A stretch of 64,000 bases of DNA from Lysobacter sp. S4-A87 (GCF_022637455.1 NZ_CP093341.1:3100001-3164000), one strand, 5' to 3'; counted from the stretch's first letter, positions 18,120 through 27,907 are shown. Numbers and translations are program-made. The notes: a model not told the origin generated them from the sequence alone.

Positions 18120-19361
18120 ATGAACGAACAAGCCCATGCCCACGCCCGGCACGCGAGCTCACCACGCGGGCTGCGCGCCCTGAGCGAATTCTTCCGCCTG
18201 GAAGCGGCCGGCGGCATCATGCTGATCGCCGCGGCGGTGCTGGCGATGATCGCGGCCAATTCGCCGCTGGCCGACGCCTACGACGCCTTCCGCGACATGC
18301 CGGTGCAGGTGCGCGTGGGCGAACTGGACATCGCCAAGCCGCTGCTGCTGTGGATCAACGACGGGCTGATGGCGATCTTCTTCCTGCTGGTCGCGCTGGA
18401 GATCAAGCGCGAATCGCTCAGCGGCCAGCTCGCCAGCCGTGACCAGCTGATCCTGCCGATGGTCTGCGCCTTCGCCGGCGTGGCCGTGCCGGCGCTGCTG
18501 TTCACCGCCTTCAACCACGACAACGCCGAGGCCATGCGCGGCTGGGCCGTGCCGACGGCGACCGACATCGCCTTCGCCCTGGGTGTGCTGGCCCTGCTCG
18601 GCTCGCGCGTGCCCAGCGGCATGAAGCTGCTGCTGTCGACGATCGCGGTGGTCGACGATCTGATCGCGATCATCATCATCGCCCTGTTCTATTCGCACGG
18701 CCTGTCGATGGTGGCGCTGGCCTGGGCCGGTGCGGCCATCGCCGGCATGTTCCTGCTCAACCGCCGCGGCGTGCGGCGCCTGGCCCCGTACCTGCTGCTG
18801 GGCGTGGTGCTGTGGGTGTGCGTGCTCAAGTCGGGCGTGCATGCCACGCTGGCCGGTGTCGTCACCGGCCTGATGATCCCGCACGTCGACCGCAACAACG
18901 CCGTCGACGACGAAGTCGAGCATTCGCCGCTGGAGTCGCTCGAGCACGCCCTGCACCCGTGGGTGGCCTACGCGATCCTGCCGCTGTTCGCCTTCGTCAA
19001 CGCCGGCCTGGTGCTGGGCGGGCTGAGCATGGACGACATGCTCTCGCCGCTGCCGATGGGCGTGGTGATCGGCCTGTTCGTCGGCAAGCCGGTCGGCATC
19101 GTGGCTGCCGCCTTGCTGATGCGCGCGCTGGGCTGGGCGCGCTTCCCGGACGGCATGGACCTGCGCGCGATGCTGGGCCTGGGTGTGATGTGCGGCATCG
19201 GCTTCACCATGAGCCTGTTCATCGGGTCGCTGGCCTATCGCGATCCGCTGCTCTACGAAGAGGCCGTTCTTGGCGTGCTGCTCGCCTCGCTGGTGTCGGC
19301 GCTGATCGGATACTTCTGGTTGCGCTTCACCCTGCCGGTGCGCACAAAGGCGGTTGGCTGA
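18120..19361 (+). CDS. nhaA: Na+/H+ antiporter NhaA
   Basis: Inner-membrane electrogenic sodium/proton antiporter for pH and sodium homeostasis; 413 aa with about 12 membrane helices. The paired transport aspartates are Asp179-Asp180 in STIAVVDDLIAIIIIALFY. Other signatures are LFFxxVALEIKRE-like FFLLVALEIKRE, PTATDIAFALGVLALLG, and the final GVMCGIGFTMSLFIGSLAY. Upstream sequence has a -10-like TATACT very close to the ATG. Confidence 0.96.
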   Translation: MNEQAHAHARHASSPRGLRALSEFFRLEAAGGIMLIAAAVLAMIAANSPLADAYDAFRDMPVQVRVGELDIAKPLLLWINDGLMAIFFLLVALEIKRESLSGQLASRDQLILPMVCAFAGVAVPALLFTAFNHDNAEAMRGWAVPTATDIAFALGVLALLGSRVPSGMKLLLSTIAVVDDLIAIIIIALFYSHGLSMVALAWAGAAIAGMFLLNRRGVRRLAPYLLLGVVLWVCVLKSGVHATLAGVVTGLMIPHVDRNNAVDDEVEHSPLESLEHALHPWVAYAILPLFAFVNAGLVLGGLSMDDMLSPLPMGVVIGLFVGKPVGIVAAALLMRALGWARFPDGMDLRAMLGLGVMCGIGFTMSLFIGSLAYRDPLLYEEAVLGVLLASLVSALIGYFWLRFTLPVRTKAVG

Positions 19362-19364
19362 ACG

Positions 19365-20237
19365 ATGCGTCATGCAATTGTGTTCGGCGCGAGCGGCCAG
19401 ATCGGCTATCCGCTGCTTGGGAAACTGCAGGGCGATGGCTGGCGCGTGACCGCGGTGTCGCGTGCGGAGCAATCCGACCAGCCCGGCCTGCAGTGGCTGC
19501 GCGGTGATCTCGGCCGCGTGGATGGCCTGCCCGGCCGTGTCGACGCGATTTTCAGTTGCGGTCCGCTCGACGTCTTCGCGAAGTGGTACAGCGCGTCGTC
19601 GATCGAGGCTGCGCGCGTGGTCGCCTTCGGTTCGACCAGCATCGAGGTCAAGCGCGGTTCGGCCGATGCCGCCGAGCGCGACGTCGCCCAGCGATTGCGC
19701 GAGGGCGAGGAGCGTCTGTTCGCGGCGACCGCTGCGCGCGGTGCGGCCGCGACTGTGTTGCGGCCGACGCTGGTGTACGGAGCCGGACGCGATGCCACGT
19801 TGACGCGCATTGCCCATCTCGCGCGGCGCTGGGGGCGGTTTCCGCTGCCGCGCGGCGCCAACGGCCTGCGCCAGCCGGTGCATGTCGATGACCTGGCCAG
19901 TGCCGCGTTCGCCTGCCACGGTGCCGCCGCGGCACATGGCCGCGCCTATGCGTTGCCGGGCGGTGAAACACTGACCTATCGCGACATGGTCGCGCGCGTG
20001 CTGGCGTCCCTGCAGCCGCCGCCGACCCTGGTCGAGCTGCCGTCACCGATGTTCAACCTCGCGCTGCTGCTGGCGCAGATGACCGGTCGCGCGACCGGAC
20101 TGGGCGAAGCCGCGGTGCGCCGCATGCGCAGCGACCTGGTGTTCGACATGGCGCCGGCTCAGCGCGACTTCGGTTATTCGCCGCGGCTGTTCCACCCGCG
20201 TGCCGACATGTTCGAGCCGCGCGCGAACGAGGCCTGA
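19365..20237 (+). CDS. NAD(P)-dependent epimerase/reductase (SDR-type)
   Basis: A 290-aa Rossmann-fold protein. The nucleotide motif GASGQIG is at residues 8-14, followed by an extended-SDR pattern with RPTLVYGAGRDATLTRIA and an LRQPVHVDDLASAAF segment typical of NAD-dependent epimerase/dehydratase proteins. The classical YxxxK pair is not obvious, so it may be an atypical SDR or an assembly factor. It starts three bases after the nhaA stop and is probably co-transcribed. Confidence 0.78.
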   Translation: MRHAIVFGASGQIGYPLLGKLQGDGWRVTAVSRAEQSDQPGLQWLRGDLGRVDGLPGRVDAIFSCGPLDVFAKWYSASSIEAARVVAFGSTSIEVKRGSADAAERDVAQRLREGEERLFAATAARGAAATVLRPTLVYGAGRDATLTRIAHLARRWGRFPLPRGANGLRQPVHVDDLASAAFACHGAAAAHGRAYALPGGETLTYRDMVARVLASLQPPPTLVELPSPMFNLALLLAQMTGRATGLGEAAVRRMRSDLVFDMAPAQRDFGYSPRLFHPRADMFEPRANEA

Positions 20238-20250
20238 CGCTGGACTGCTG

Positions 20251-21138
20251 CTACAGCTCTTCCGCCCGAGCCACCGGTCGCGCCTTGCGCAGTGCGCGCA
20301 TGGCAATCAGCAACACGCCGCCAAGGACCATCGCACCGCCCAGCAGGAGGCGCGGGCCGGGTCGGTCGCCCCAGTAGGCAACGCCCAGGCCGATCGCCAG
20401 CACCGGCACCAGCAGCAGCCACGGCGTCACCTGCGCGACTGGGTAGCGCTGCACCAGCACGTAGTACAGGCCGTGGCCGAGCAGCGAGGAAACGAACGCC
20501 GCCCAGGCCGCACCGGCCCAGCCCACCCAGCTCACGGTGGGCAACTGCGCGATCGCACCGGGCTCCAGCCAGGCGCTGATCGCGAGCAGCGGCAACACAC
20601 TGAAAACGGCCGTCCAGCCCTGCTGGCTGAAGACATCCAGGCCGCGCAGGCCCTTCATCAGCACCGTGCCCACGGCCAGGAAGGCGGCCGAGATCAGCAT
20701 CAGCACCAGCGCCATCGGCCGGTCGAGCACGATCGGATCGAAGCCCAGCACCAGCACGCCAGCGAAGCTCACCGCGATGGCCAGTCCGGTGCGCCAGGCG
20801 AAGCGTTCCCCCAGCCACCACCACGCCAGCAGCGTCGTCATCGGCACGTAGCTCTGCATCACGATCGCCGGCGACGACAGATCGCCGGCCAGCTTGAGCG
20901 CGGTGAAACTCAGGCCGAAGTGCAGCACGCCGATGCACAGGCACACCGCGATCAGGCGCGGCCATTGTCCCGGCGCCGGCCGCTTGAGCAGCCACACCAG
21001 CGGCAATGCCAGCAGCGCGAAGCGTAATGCCGTGAACAGGAACGGCGGGATCTCGCGCATCGCCAGCGCCGAGGTCAGGAAGTTGACCGCCCAGGCGACG
21101 ACGACGAGCAGTACGAGGACGAGATCGCGCGGGGTCAT
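20251..21138 (-). CDS. EamA-family (DMT) transporter
   Basis: A 295-aa inner-membrane protein with about ten hydrophobic helices in two EamA repeats: VLVVVAWAVNFLTSALAMREIPPFLFTALRF and LISAAFLAVGTVLMKG...GHGLYYVLVQRYPVAQVTPWLLLVPVLA. These drug/metabolite transporters usually export amino acids or metabolites; the substrate is unknown. Convergent with the SDR gene. Confidence 0.88.
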   Translation of the reverse strand: MTPRDLVLVLLVVVAWAVNFLTSALAMREIPPFLFTALRFALLALPLVWLLKRPAPGQWPRLIAVCLCIGVLHFGLSFTALKLAGDLSSPAIVMQSYVPMTTLLAWWWLGERFAWRTGLAIAVSFAGVLVLGFDPIVLDRPMALVLMLISAAFLAVGTVLMKGLRGLDVFSQQGWTAVFSVLPLLAISAWLEPGAIAQLPTVSWVGWAGAAWAAFVSSLLGHGLYYVLVQRYPVAQVTPWLLLVPVLAIGLGVAYWGDRPGPRLLLGGAMVLGGVLLIAMRALRKARPVARAEEL

Positions 21139-21170
21139 GGGTGTTCCGTCATTGCCGCGCTCAGGAAAAC

Positions 21171-21195
21171 GTCATTCCCGCCTGCGCGGGAATGA
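21171..21195. repeat. REP-like element, family B
   Basis: GTC-ATTCCCGC-CTGC-GCGGGAAT-GA: an 8-bp stem with a 4-base loop, in the gap between the EamA and DUF962 genes. Confidence 0.6.
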
Positions 21196-21214
21196 GGGGA
21201 AGAGTGTGCTTGCC

Positions 21215-21721
21215 TCAGTACGACCAGCCCAGCTTCCGGTACAGCTTCGCCAGCACCCATGCCGGCCCGATCAGCAGATAGCGCAGGTCGGTGAAGAAGC
21301 TCGGGCGCTTGCCTTCGAACAGCTTGCTGTGGCCGACGAACTGTCCGACCCAGGCAACCACGAACACGCCCACGCCCAGCCAAAGCAGCGTGCCGGTGCC
21401 ATAGCTGTCATGGATCCAGCGGGTCAACAGGCTCATCAGCACGTAGATCACGACCATGCCCAGGCCGAGTGCGCGCGAGGCGCGGTAGTAGAACAGCGCG
21501 CTGGCCAGCATCGCCAATCCGGCCCAGAAGCCGGGGCGGAACCAAGTGCCCGGCGCGGGAATGCACCAAAGCAGCGCGATCACGCTCCACAGGATCGCGG
21601 GCACGCAGATCACGTGGATGAGCTGGTTGGTGGCATTGCGGTGGTCGCCGGAATAGTTGGCGAACCATTGGTCGATCTGTCGTTGCGATGACCCGGTCGT
21701 CGAGTCGGCTGCGGTGTTCAT
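21215..21721 (-). CDS. DUF962 / Mpo1-like membrane protein
   Basis: 168 aa with about four membrane segments. Conserved family features: NYSGDHRNATNQLIHVICVPAILWSVIALLW and WVGQFVGHSKLFEGKRPSFFTDLRYLLIGPAWVLAKLY, with several His residues on the cytoplasmic edge. The yeast relative Mpo1 is a 2-hydroxy fatty acid dioxygenase; whether bacterial members share that reaction is an inference. Next to an SMR transporter gene on the same strand. Confidence 0.85.
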   Translation of the reverse strand: MNTAADSTTGSSQRQIDQWFANYSGDHRNATNQLIHVICVPAILWSVIALLWCIPAPGTWFRPGFWAGLAMLASALFYYRASRALGLGMVVIYVLMSLLTRWIHDSYGTGTLLWLGVGVFVVAWVGQFVGHSKLFEGKRPSFFTDLRYLLIGPAWVLAKLYRKLGWSY

Positions 21722-21752
21722 GGCGTCCCTCCCAGGCGCGCTCGGCCGGCGC

Positions 21753-22091
21753 TCAATGCGGGGCCGAATGGGAGAATAGCTGGATCACGAGCACGCCGGC
21801 GACGATCAGGCCGATGCCGACCACCGCGGCGGCATCGAGCGGCTGTTTCAGCACCAGCCAGCCGATCAGCGAGATCAGCACCACCCCGACCCCGGACCAG
21901 ATCGCATACGCCAGCCCGACCGGGACGGTCTTGAGCGTCAGCGACAACAGGTAGAAGGCGATGCCGTAGCCGATCGCCACCACCAGCGACGGCCCCGGAC
22001 GGGTGAACCCCTCCGAGGCCTTGAGCGCGCTGGTCGCGACCACTTCGGCCGCGATCGCCCCGGCGAGATAGAGCAGGCCCTTGGAGGCCAT
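21753..22091 (-). CDS. Small multidrug resistance (SMR) family efflux protein
   Basis: 112 aa, four membrane helices, the size of EmrE-like proteins. The essential membrane glutamate is in [22 protein letters not shown]. Conserved [24 protein letters not shown] follows. It should work as a dual-topology dimer exporting cationic compounds or guanidinium by proton exchange. It starts three bases downstream of the purC stop on the same strand. Confidence 0.92.
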   Translation of the reverse strand: MASKGLLYLAGAIAAEVVATSALKASEGFTRPGPSLVVAIGYGIAFYLLSLTLKTVPVGLAYAIWSGVGVVLISLIGWLVLKQPLDAAAVVGIGLIVAGVLVIQLFSHSAPH

Positions 22092-22094
22092 CGC

Positions 22095-23042
22095 TCAGCC
22101 GACCGTGCTGGCCGGCTCGGCTTCGTCGATGCTGATGCCGGCCAGTTTCTGCAGCGCCTCGGCGTACTTGGCGCGGGTGCGTTCGATCACCGACGCGGGC
22201 AGCGACGGGCCGGGCGGGGTCTTGTTCCAGCCCAGCGTTTCCAGGTAATCGCGTACGAACTGCTTGTCGTAGCTGGGCGGGCTGGTACCGACCTCGTACT
22301 GATCGGCGGGCCAGTAGCGCGACGAGTCCGGCGTGAGCATCTCGTCCATCACGTACAGGCGGCCGTCCGCATCCAGGCCGAACTCGAACTTGGTGTCGGC
22401 CAGGATGATGCCGCGCTGCGCGGCATGGTCGCGGGCGTACTTGTACAGGCGCAGCGTGGCGTCGCGCACCTGCTCGGCCAGGTCGGCGCCGACGGTGCGC
22501 ACCGCCGTGTCGAAGTCGATGTTCTCGTCGTGGTCGCCGACGGCGGCCTTGGTCGACGGGGTGAAGATCGGCTCGGGCAGCATCTCGGCCTGGCGCAGGC
22601 CGTCGGGCAGGGCGATGCCGCTGACGCGACCGGTGCGCTGGTAATCCTTCCAGCCGCTGCCGATGAGGTAACCGCGCGCGATGCACTCGATCGGCACCGG
22701 CTTCAGGCGGCGGGTCACGACGGCGCGTCTGGAGTACAGCGCGGTGTCGACACCCGACGGCAGCACCGACGCGACGTCGATGCCGGTGAGGTGGTTGCGG
22801 ATGATGTGTTCGGTCTTGCCGAACCAGAAGTTGCTGATCTGGCAGAGCATCTCGCCCTTGCCCGGGATCGGGTCGGGCAGGACCACGTCGAAGGCGGAGA
22901 GGCGATCGGTAGCGACCATCAGCAGGCATTCGCCGGCACCGGCGGGAAGCCGCTCGGCAGGCAGGTCGAAGACGTCGCGGACCTTTCCGCGGTGGCGCAG
23001 GCTCAGGCCTGGCAGGTCGGATTGCAGCAGTGTCGTGGACAA
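22095..23042 (-). CDS. purC: SAICAR synthetase (phosphoribosylaminoimidazole-succinocarboxamide synthase)
   Basis: ATP-dependent ligase of de novo purine synthesis joining CAIR and aspartate; 315 aa, the longer bacterial form. Signatures: [14 protein letters not shown] (ATP loop), [38 protein letters not shown], and [10 protein letters not shown] with [13 protein letters not shown]. The start is inferred as TTG 23042, giving (M)[14 protein letters not shown], with CAGAGGG eight to nine bases upstream; the ATG at 23087 would add residues outside the family. Confidence 0.93.
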   Translation of the reverse strand: MSTTLLQSDLPGLSLRHRGKVRDVFDLPAERLPAGAGECLLMVATDRLSAFDVVLPDPIPGKGEMLCQISNFWFGKTEHIIRNHLTGIDVASVLPSGVDTALYSRRAVVTRRLKPVPIECIARGYLIGSGWKDYQRTGRVSGIALPDGLRQAEMLPEPIFTPSTKAAVGDHDENIDFDTAVRTVGADLAEQVRDATLRLYKYARDHAAQRGIILADTKFEFGLDADGRLYVMDEMLTPDSSRYWPADQYEVGTSPPSYDKQFVRDYLETLGWNKTPPGPSLPASVIERTRAKYAEALQKLAGISIDEAEPASTVG

Positions 23043-23087
23043 CGCGAAAACCCTCTGGATATGCACGCAGGCCCCGCCGCACTCCAT

Positions 23088-23123
23088 CAGCCTTGATGCC
23101 AGCCTTGATGCCAGCCTTGAAGC
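23088..23123. repeat. Three tandem 12-bp units upstream of purC
   Basis: CAGCCTTGATGC twice and CAGCCTTGAAGC once (23088-23099, 23100-23111, 23112-23123). They lie in the shared upstream region of purC and the J-domain gene. Possibly replication slippage; no known regulator matches. Confidence 0.7.
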
Positions 23124-23240
23124 GCGCGACTAACGCGCGCGCGCGGACAGGGCCGGCCAGTGTACGCCGGCTTGGCACGGCGTGCAGGTACACTGGCGAC
23201 CGGTCTGGACACCGGCCTCTGGGGCACGCGCTTCTGCGGC

Positions 23241-23270
23241 GCGGGCCTCTGGGGCGCGGGCCTCTGGGGC
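23241..23270. repeat. Two tandem 15-bp GC-rich units
   Basis: GCGGGCCTCTGGGGC repeats exactly at 23241-23255 and 23256-23270, with a decayed third copy just before, 42 bases upstream of the J-domain ATG. Confidence 0.6.
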
Positions 23271-23312
23271 GCATGTTCGGGAAAGGCGGCCGCCAGGGCC
23301 GCGGGGAGGACG

Positions 23313-23648
23313 ATGAAACGCTGGTACGGCAAACTGCTGGGCTTCTTCGCTGGAGCCGCCCTGTTCCGCACCAACCCGCTGTTCGGCGCCCTGGTGGGGC
23401 TGCTGATCGGGCATGCCTTTGACATCGACTGGTTCAGGCTGCGCCGGGACAACCCCTATGCCGCCCTGGGCCTGACCTCCGATGCCTCCGACGCCGAAGT
23501 CGACCAGGCCTACCGGCGGCTGATCTCGCAGTACCACCCCGACCGCATGGCCGGCGCGGCCGCCGAGCTGCGCCAGCAGGCCGAGTCCAGGGCCCGCGAG
23601 ATCAACCAGGCCTACGACCGCATCAAGTCCCTGCGCCAGCGCAGGTAA
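23313..23648 (+). CDS. Membrane-anchored J-domain protein
   Basis: 111 aa from ATG 23313, preceded by GGGGAGGA as ribosome site. The N-terminus has a short hydrophobic stretch (LLGFFAGAALF... ALVGLLIGHAF). The C-terminal two thirds is a J domain: NPYAALGLTSDASDAEVDQAYRRLISQYHPDRM, with the essential HPD at YHPDR. It should stimulate a DnaK-type Hsp70 at the membrane. Resembles the C-terminal half of DjlA without a TerB domain. Confidence 0.85.
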   Translation: MKRWYGKLLGFFAGAALFRTNPLFGALVGLLIGHAFDIDWFRLRRDNPYAALGLTSDASDAEVDQAYRRLISQYHPDRMAGAAAELRQQAESRAREINQAYDRIKSLRQRR

Positions 23649-23654
23649 GCCATT

Positions 23655-23693
23655 CCCCCTCTCCCTCCTGCGGAAGAGGGCCGGGGTGAGGGC
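23655..23693. repeat. Intergenic repeat, family C, inverted copy
   Basis: CCCTCTCCC, then CGGAAGAGGG and GGGTGAGGG: the reverse orientation of the element at 14956-14994. It lies between the J-domain gene and rpe and may help end the upstream transcript. Confidence 0.55.
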
Positions 23694-23774
23694 CGAACGG
23701 CCAGACCCCTTCCAGTCCCCCGGCCTTCCCCCGAACACAGGGGAACAGGCAGACTCCAGGCAACAGGACATCCC

Positions 23775-24452
23775 ATGCAATCGACCGTCATCGCCCCGTC
23801 CATCCTTTCGGCCAACTTCGCCCGACTCGGCGAGGAGGTCGACAACGTGCTCGCCGCCGGCGCCGACTGGGTCCATTTCGACGTGATGGACAACCATTAC
23901 GTGCCCAACCTCACCATCGGCCCGCTGGTCTGCGAGGCGCTGCGCAAGCACGGCGTGACGGCGCCGATCGACGTGCACCTGATGGTCGAGCCGGTCGACC
24001 GCATCGTTCCGGATTTCGCCAAGGCCGGCGCCAGCATGATCAGCTTCCACCCGGAAGCCAGCGCGCACGTGCACCGCACCGTGCAGCTGATCAAGTCGCA
24101 TGGCTGCCAGGCCGGGCTGGTGCTCAACCCGGCCACGCCGATCGACGTGCTGGACTGGGTGCTCGAGGATCTCGACATGGTGCTGCTGATGTCGGTCAAT
24201 CCGGGCTTCGGCGGCCAGAGCTTCATTCCCTCGGCGCTGGAAAAGCTGCGCCGCGTGCGCCAGATGATCGACCGCAGCGGCAAGCCGATCCGGCTGGAGA
24301 TCGACGGCGGCGTCAAGGCCGACAACATCGCCGAAATCGCCGCGGCCGGCGCCGATACCTTCGTCGCCGGTTCGGCGATCTTCAACGCGCCCGACTACGC
24401 CGACGTGATCGGCCGGATGAAGGCGGCCGTGACAGGAGTCCGGACTGGATGA
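23775..24452 (+). CDS. rpe: Ribulose-phosphate 3-epimerase
   Basis: Pentose-phosphate enzyme interconverting ribulose-5-P and xylulose-5-P; 225-aa TIM barrel. Signatures: [17 protein letters not shown], the metal/acid-base segments [17 protein letters not shown] and [21 protein letters not shown], and [12 protein letters not shown] with the phosphate site FVAGSAIF. It overlaps the rraA start by ATGA. Confidence 0.96.
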   Translation: MQSTVIAPSILSANFARLGEEVDNVLAAGADWVHFDVMDNHYVPNLTIGPLVCEALRKHGVTAPIDVHLMVEPVDRIVPDFAKAGASMISFHPEASAHVHRTVQLIKSHGCQAGLVLNPATPIDVLDWVLEDLDMVLLMSVNPGFGGQSFIPSALEKLRRVRQMIDRSGKPIRLEIDGGVKADNIAEIAAAGADTFVAGSAIFNAPDYADVIGRMKAAVTGVRTG

Positions 24453-24922
24453 ACACCTGCGACCTGTGCGATCTCCATGACGCGCAGGTGCGCGTGCTCG
24501 ACCTGCCGCTGCGCGATTTCGGCGGCCGCCTGGCCTTCAACGGCCTGGTCAGCACGATCCGGGCCGACGAGGACAACTCGCGGGTGCGCGAGGCCGTGGC
24601 CGAGCCGGGGCAGGGCAGGGTGCTGGTGGTCGATGCCGGCGGCTCGACCCGCCGCGCGATGCTGGGCGACCTGCTTGCCGCCAGGGCCGCCGAGAACGGC
24701 TGGGCCGGCGTGGTGGTGTTCGGCGTGATCCGCGACAGCGGCGCGATCGGCGGGCTCAACCTGGGCGTCAAGGCGCTCGGCGTGTGCCCGCGCAAGACCG
24801 ACAAGCTCGGCGAAGGCGAGCGCGATGTCGACGTCGAATTCGGCGGCATCCGCATCCGCCCGGGCGACTGGCTGTGCGCGGACGAGGATGGCGTGGTCGT
24901 GGCCGATACCGACCTGCGCTGA
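24449..24922 (+). CDS. rraA: RraA family (regulator of RNase E activity)
   Basis: 157 aa with the RraA/demethylmenaquinone-methyltransferase-like fold: [56 protein letters not shown], and [14 protein letters not shown]. In E. coli RraA binds RNase E and damps RNA decay; some relatives are aldolases, so the call is by family. Start ATG 24449 overlaps the rpe stop by four bases, implying coupling. Confidence 0.85.
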   Translation: MNTCDLCDLHDAQVRVLDLPLRDFGGRLAFNGLVSTIRADEDNSRVREAVAEPGQGRVLVVDAGGSTRRAMLGDLLAARAAENGWAGVVVFGVIRDSGAIGGLNLGVKALGVCPRKTDKLGEGERDVDVEFGGIRIRPGDWLCADEDGVVVADTDLR

Positions 24923-25270
24923 CCGGGCCGCGTTGCCGTCATCCCCGCGTAGACAGCGATCCATGGACGTCGACGCCCGCGCCAACGAAAAGCGGCAAGC
25001 CATCACTGGCTTGCCGCGGAAGAATTGGAGGCAATCCAGCCTCCGCCCGTCGTCCCTGATATGGCCTCCCATGTTCCGGATGGACGATGACGCGCATATG
25101 ACATTGCGCCGGCGACATGCACCGCGTTCATCAAGCCAGTAAAGTAGGGGCGATGAACCGCGCGCCGACGACAATCCGGGCGATCCCGAAGTTCCTTGCT
25201 GCCGGCACGGGCTGGCGATGGCGGCTGCATGCCGTCGCGACCACCCCCTCGTCTTCCAAGGAAACCTTGC
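24923..25270. other. trpE upstream region
   Basis: About 350 bases. It contains a decayed family-B repeat (GTCATCCCCGCG near 24938), a strong hairpin (24992-25017), a smaller one GGAGGC-AATCCA-GCCTCC (25027-25044), and a short frame from ATG 25153 reading TGWRWRLHA near 25207-25233. The last could be a tryptophan-rich leader peptide (see findings). AAGGAAA lies 9 bases before the trpE GTG. Confidence 0.4.
24992..25017 (+). terminator. Strong hairpin downstream of rraA
   Basis: GCGGCAAGCCA-TCAC-TGGCTTGCCGC: a perfect 11-bp stem with a 4-base loop, followed by GGAAGAATT. There is no T-run, so it may be a processing or decay barrier, or a REP-type hairpin, rather than a classical terminator. 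Confidence 0.5.
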
Positions 25271-26761
25271 GTGACCTCTCCCGAACAGTTCCAGCAGCAG
25301 GCCGCTGACGGCCACACCCGCATTCCCGTCGTACGCGAGGTCCTGAGCGATCTCGATACGCCGCTGTCGGTCTACCTCAAGCTTGCCGACGGCCCGCACA
25401 CCTACCTGTTCGAATCGGTCGAGGGTGGCGAGCGCTTCGGCCGCTATTCGATCATCGGCCTGCCGGCACAGCGCGTGTATGCCTTTGCCGGGCACACGCT
25501 GTTCGTCACCGAGGACGGCGAACTGGTCGAAAGCCGCGCCGTCGACGACCCGTTCGCCGAGGTCGAGCGCCTGCGCGCCGCGCACAGCGTGCCGAAGATC
25601 CCCGGGCTGCCCGGCTTCACCGGTGGCCTGGTCGGCTGGTTCGGCTTCGAGTGCATCCAGTACATCGAACCGCGCCTGGCCGGGCCGGAAAAGGACGGCA
25701 CGCACAAGCCCGACGAACTCGGCACGCCCGACATCCTGCTGATGCAGAGCGACGAGCTGGCGGTGTTCGACAACCTCAAGGGCCGGCTGTACCTGATCGT
25801 CCATGCCGACCCGCAGGAGCCGCGCGCGCTGGCCCGCGCCAACCGTCGCCTCGACGAACTGGTGCATCGCCTGCGCCAGGGCGGCCCGGGCTATCCGGAG
25901 ACGCTGGAAGGGCGCGCGCTGGACGAAACCGATTTTGTTTCCGGCTTCACCCGCGAGGGCTTCATCGCCGCGGTCGAGAAGTCCAAGGAATACATCCGTG
26001 CCGGCGACATCTTCCAGGTCGTGCTGAGCCAGCGCCTGTCGGTGCCGTTCCAGGCGCGGCCGGTGGACGTGTACCGCGCGCTGCGTGCGCTCAATCCATC
26101 GCCGTACATGTACTTCCTCGATGTGGGTGGCACCCAGGTGGTCGGCAGCTCGCCGGAGATCCTGGTACGCCTTGAGGACGGGCAGATCACGGTGCGGCCG
26201 ATCGCCGGCACCCGCCCGCGCGGCGCCACGCCCGAAGAGGACGCCGCGCTCGAGGCCGAGCTGCTGGCCGACCCGAAGGAACGCGCCGAGCACCTGATGC
26301 TGATCGACCTGGGACGCAACGACGCGGGCCGCGTGTCGGAGCCCGGGACGGTGCAGGTGGGCGAGCAGTTCGTGATCGAGCGCTACAGCCACGTCATGCA
26401 CATCGTCAGCGAAGTCACCGGTACGCTGAAACCTGGCCTGAGTTATGCCGACGTGCTGCGCGCCACATTCCCCGCCGGCACGGTCAGCGGCGCGCCGAAG
26501 ATCCGCGCGCTGGAAGTGATCCGCGAGCTGGAGCCGATCAAGCGCAACGTCTACGCCGGATCGATCGGCTACCTGGGCTGGAACGGCGATGCCGACACGG
26601 CCATCGCCATCCGCACCGCCGTCATCCAGGACGGACGCCTGCACGTGCAGGCCGGTGCCGGCATCGTCTACGACTCCGACCCCGCCAAGGAGTGGGAGGA
26701 GACGATGAACAAGGGGCGCGCGTTGTTCCGCGCCGTGGCGGAAGCGGCCAAGGGATTGTGA
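25271..26761 (+). CDS. trpE: Anthranilate synthase component I
   Basis: Makes anthranilate from chorismate with glutamine-derived ammonia supplied by TrpG; first step of tryptophan synthesis. 496 aa from GTG 25271 with AAGGAAA as ribosome site. The N-terminal region has [28 protein letters not shown] (feedback-Trp binding region). The chorismate-binding domain includes the signatures [46 protein letters not shown] and [11 protein letters not shown]. Its partner trpG is 18 kb away beyond the island. Confidence 0.96.
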   Translation: MTSPEQFQQQAADGHTRIPVVREVLSDLDTPLSVYLKLADGPHTYLFESVEGGERFGRYSIIGLPAQRVYAFAGHTLFVTEDGELVESRAVDDPFAEVERLRAAHSVPKIPGLPGFTGGLVGWFGFECIQYIEPRLAGPEKDGTHKPDELGTPDILLMQSDELAVFDNLKGRLYLIVHADPQEPRALARANRRLDELVHRLRQGGPGYPETLEGRALDETDFVSGFTREGFIAAVEKSKEYIRAGDIFQVVLSQRLSVPFQARPVDVYRALRALNPSPYMYFLDVGGTQVVGSSPEILVRLEDGQITVRPIAGTRPRGATPEEDAALEAELLADPKERAEHLMLIDLGRNDAGRVSEPGTVQVGEQFVIERYSHVMHIVSEVTGTLKPGLSYADVLRATFPAGTVSGAPKIRALEVIRELEPIKRNVYAGSIGYLGWNGDADTAIAIRTAVIQDGRLHVQAGAGIVYDSDPAKEWEETMNKGRALFRAVAEAAKGL

Positions 26762-26975
26762 CGCGCGTCGCGCCCCGGTTCGCCCGACTCGATTCATCTT
26801 CGAAAATTGTGGTTCGCGCTGTCCTCGATGGCGCGATCACAACGTTTTATTCACAAGCGAACCGGTATTCACTGGTTGTGTGATGAGTGGTCGGCGGATC
26901 GGTCGGTAAAGGCCTTGGGGATGCAGCCCAGGGGACTCACATCAACGGGAGCAGGCCAACGGGCAGGAGGCGGCG

Positions 26976-27677
26976 ATGCAACTCGTCCAGGACAACCTCG
27001 TTCAATCCCGGTTTTCGAACACGTTCCCGCGTACGGTGGAAATGATCTGCCCGAACTGCCTGAAAGAGGCGGTATTCGAGGCCAAAACCTGGCAGGAGCA
27101 CGGGCGGCAACTGGCCGCCAGCGAACTGACCTGCGCCCGCTGCGAACTTGAGGTGCTGTTCGTGCAGTTGCTCGAAGCCGACAGCACGCGCAAGGAAGGC
27201 GGACTGTTCTGCTACCCCGGCCCCGCCGGTCGCGAGCCGATGTCGGGCGTAGAACACCTGCAGTCGCTGTCGCCGCCGCTGGCGCGCAGCTACGAGTCCG
27301 CGCTCAAGCTCTACAACCGCGCCGAGTGGGGCGCCACCGCGCTGACCGTGCGCCACCTGCTGGCCGGCCTGGCGGCGAAGTTGCTGGGCGAGGAAAAGCG
27401 CGACCAGTCGCTGACGCAGAACCTCGAGGCGCTGCCCAGGGAGACCGACCTGTCCAGGCCATTGCAGGACATCGCGCAGCTGCTTGCACCCAGTGGCACG
27501 TTCGGCCGCCAGTTCGAGGACGAAGCGACGATCGACAAGGTCAGCGCCGACCTGCTGCTGGAGCTGGCCGAGCAACTGATCTCGTACCTGGTGGTGTTGC
27601 CGGGCACGATGACCGACCTCAAGGGCCGCATCGCGACCGCGCCGATTCCGATCCGCAGGGGCAGCGGCGTGGGTTGA
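26976..27677 (+). CDS. DUF4145-type protein with zinc-ribbon-like cysteines
   Basis: 233 aa, cytoplasmic. The N-terminus has paired cysteines ICPNC and CARC (about residues 24-27 and 52-55), suggesting a zinc ribbon. The rest is helical with YESALKLYNRAEWGATALTVRHLLAGLAAKLLG, resembling DUF4145, whose members often occur near restriction or nuclease genes. No catalytic motif is seen. GGAGGCGGCGATG provides a good ribosome site. Confidence 0.6.
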   Translation: MQLVQDNLVQSRFSNTFPRTVEMICPNCLKEAVFEAKTWQEHGRQLAASELTCARCELEVLFVQLLEADSTRKEGGLFCYPGPAGREPMSGVEHLQSLSPPLARSYESALKLYNRAEWGATALTVRHLLAGLAAKLLGEEKRDQSLTQNLEALPRETDLSRPLQDIAQLLAPSGTFGRQFEDEATIDKVSADLLLELAEQLISYLVVLPGTMTDLKGRIATAPIPIRRGSGVG

Positions 27678-27717
27678 GCCGCCCGGCTGCAGTCCCGGCA
27701 GGCGGTCATCGCAGACC

Positions 27718-27752
27718 ACGTCATCCCGGCGAACGCCGGGATCCACTTTGGC
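27718..27752. repeat. REP-like element, family B
   Basis: CGTCAT, then CCCGGC-GAAC-GCCGGG and ATCCACTTTGGCC, close to the copy at 10126-10152. Intergenic, downstream of the DUF4145 gene. Confidence 0.65.
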
Positions 27753-27907
27753 CTTGCCCCGGCCAACATTACCAATTGTTCATGCTCCGGAAAGATCGTC
27801 GAGAGGCGCGTGCGCGCAATCTGATCCTGCGATGGGGAGCGACCCCACCGACAAGAGAGATTCCCACAACGTACCTCGTCAACGTACCCACCTGGAGTCA
27901 CATCACC

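Noticed and set aside
22095-23087. ATG 23087 as the purC start
   Set aside because: The added residues are unlike the family and lack a ribosome site; TTG 23042 has CAGAGGG and gives the expected N-terminus.
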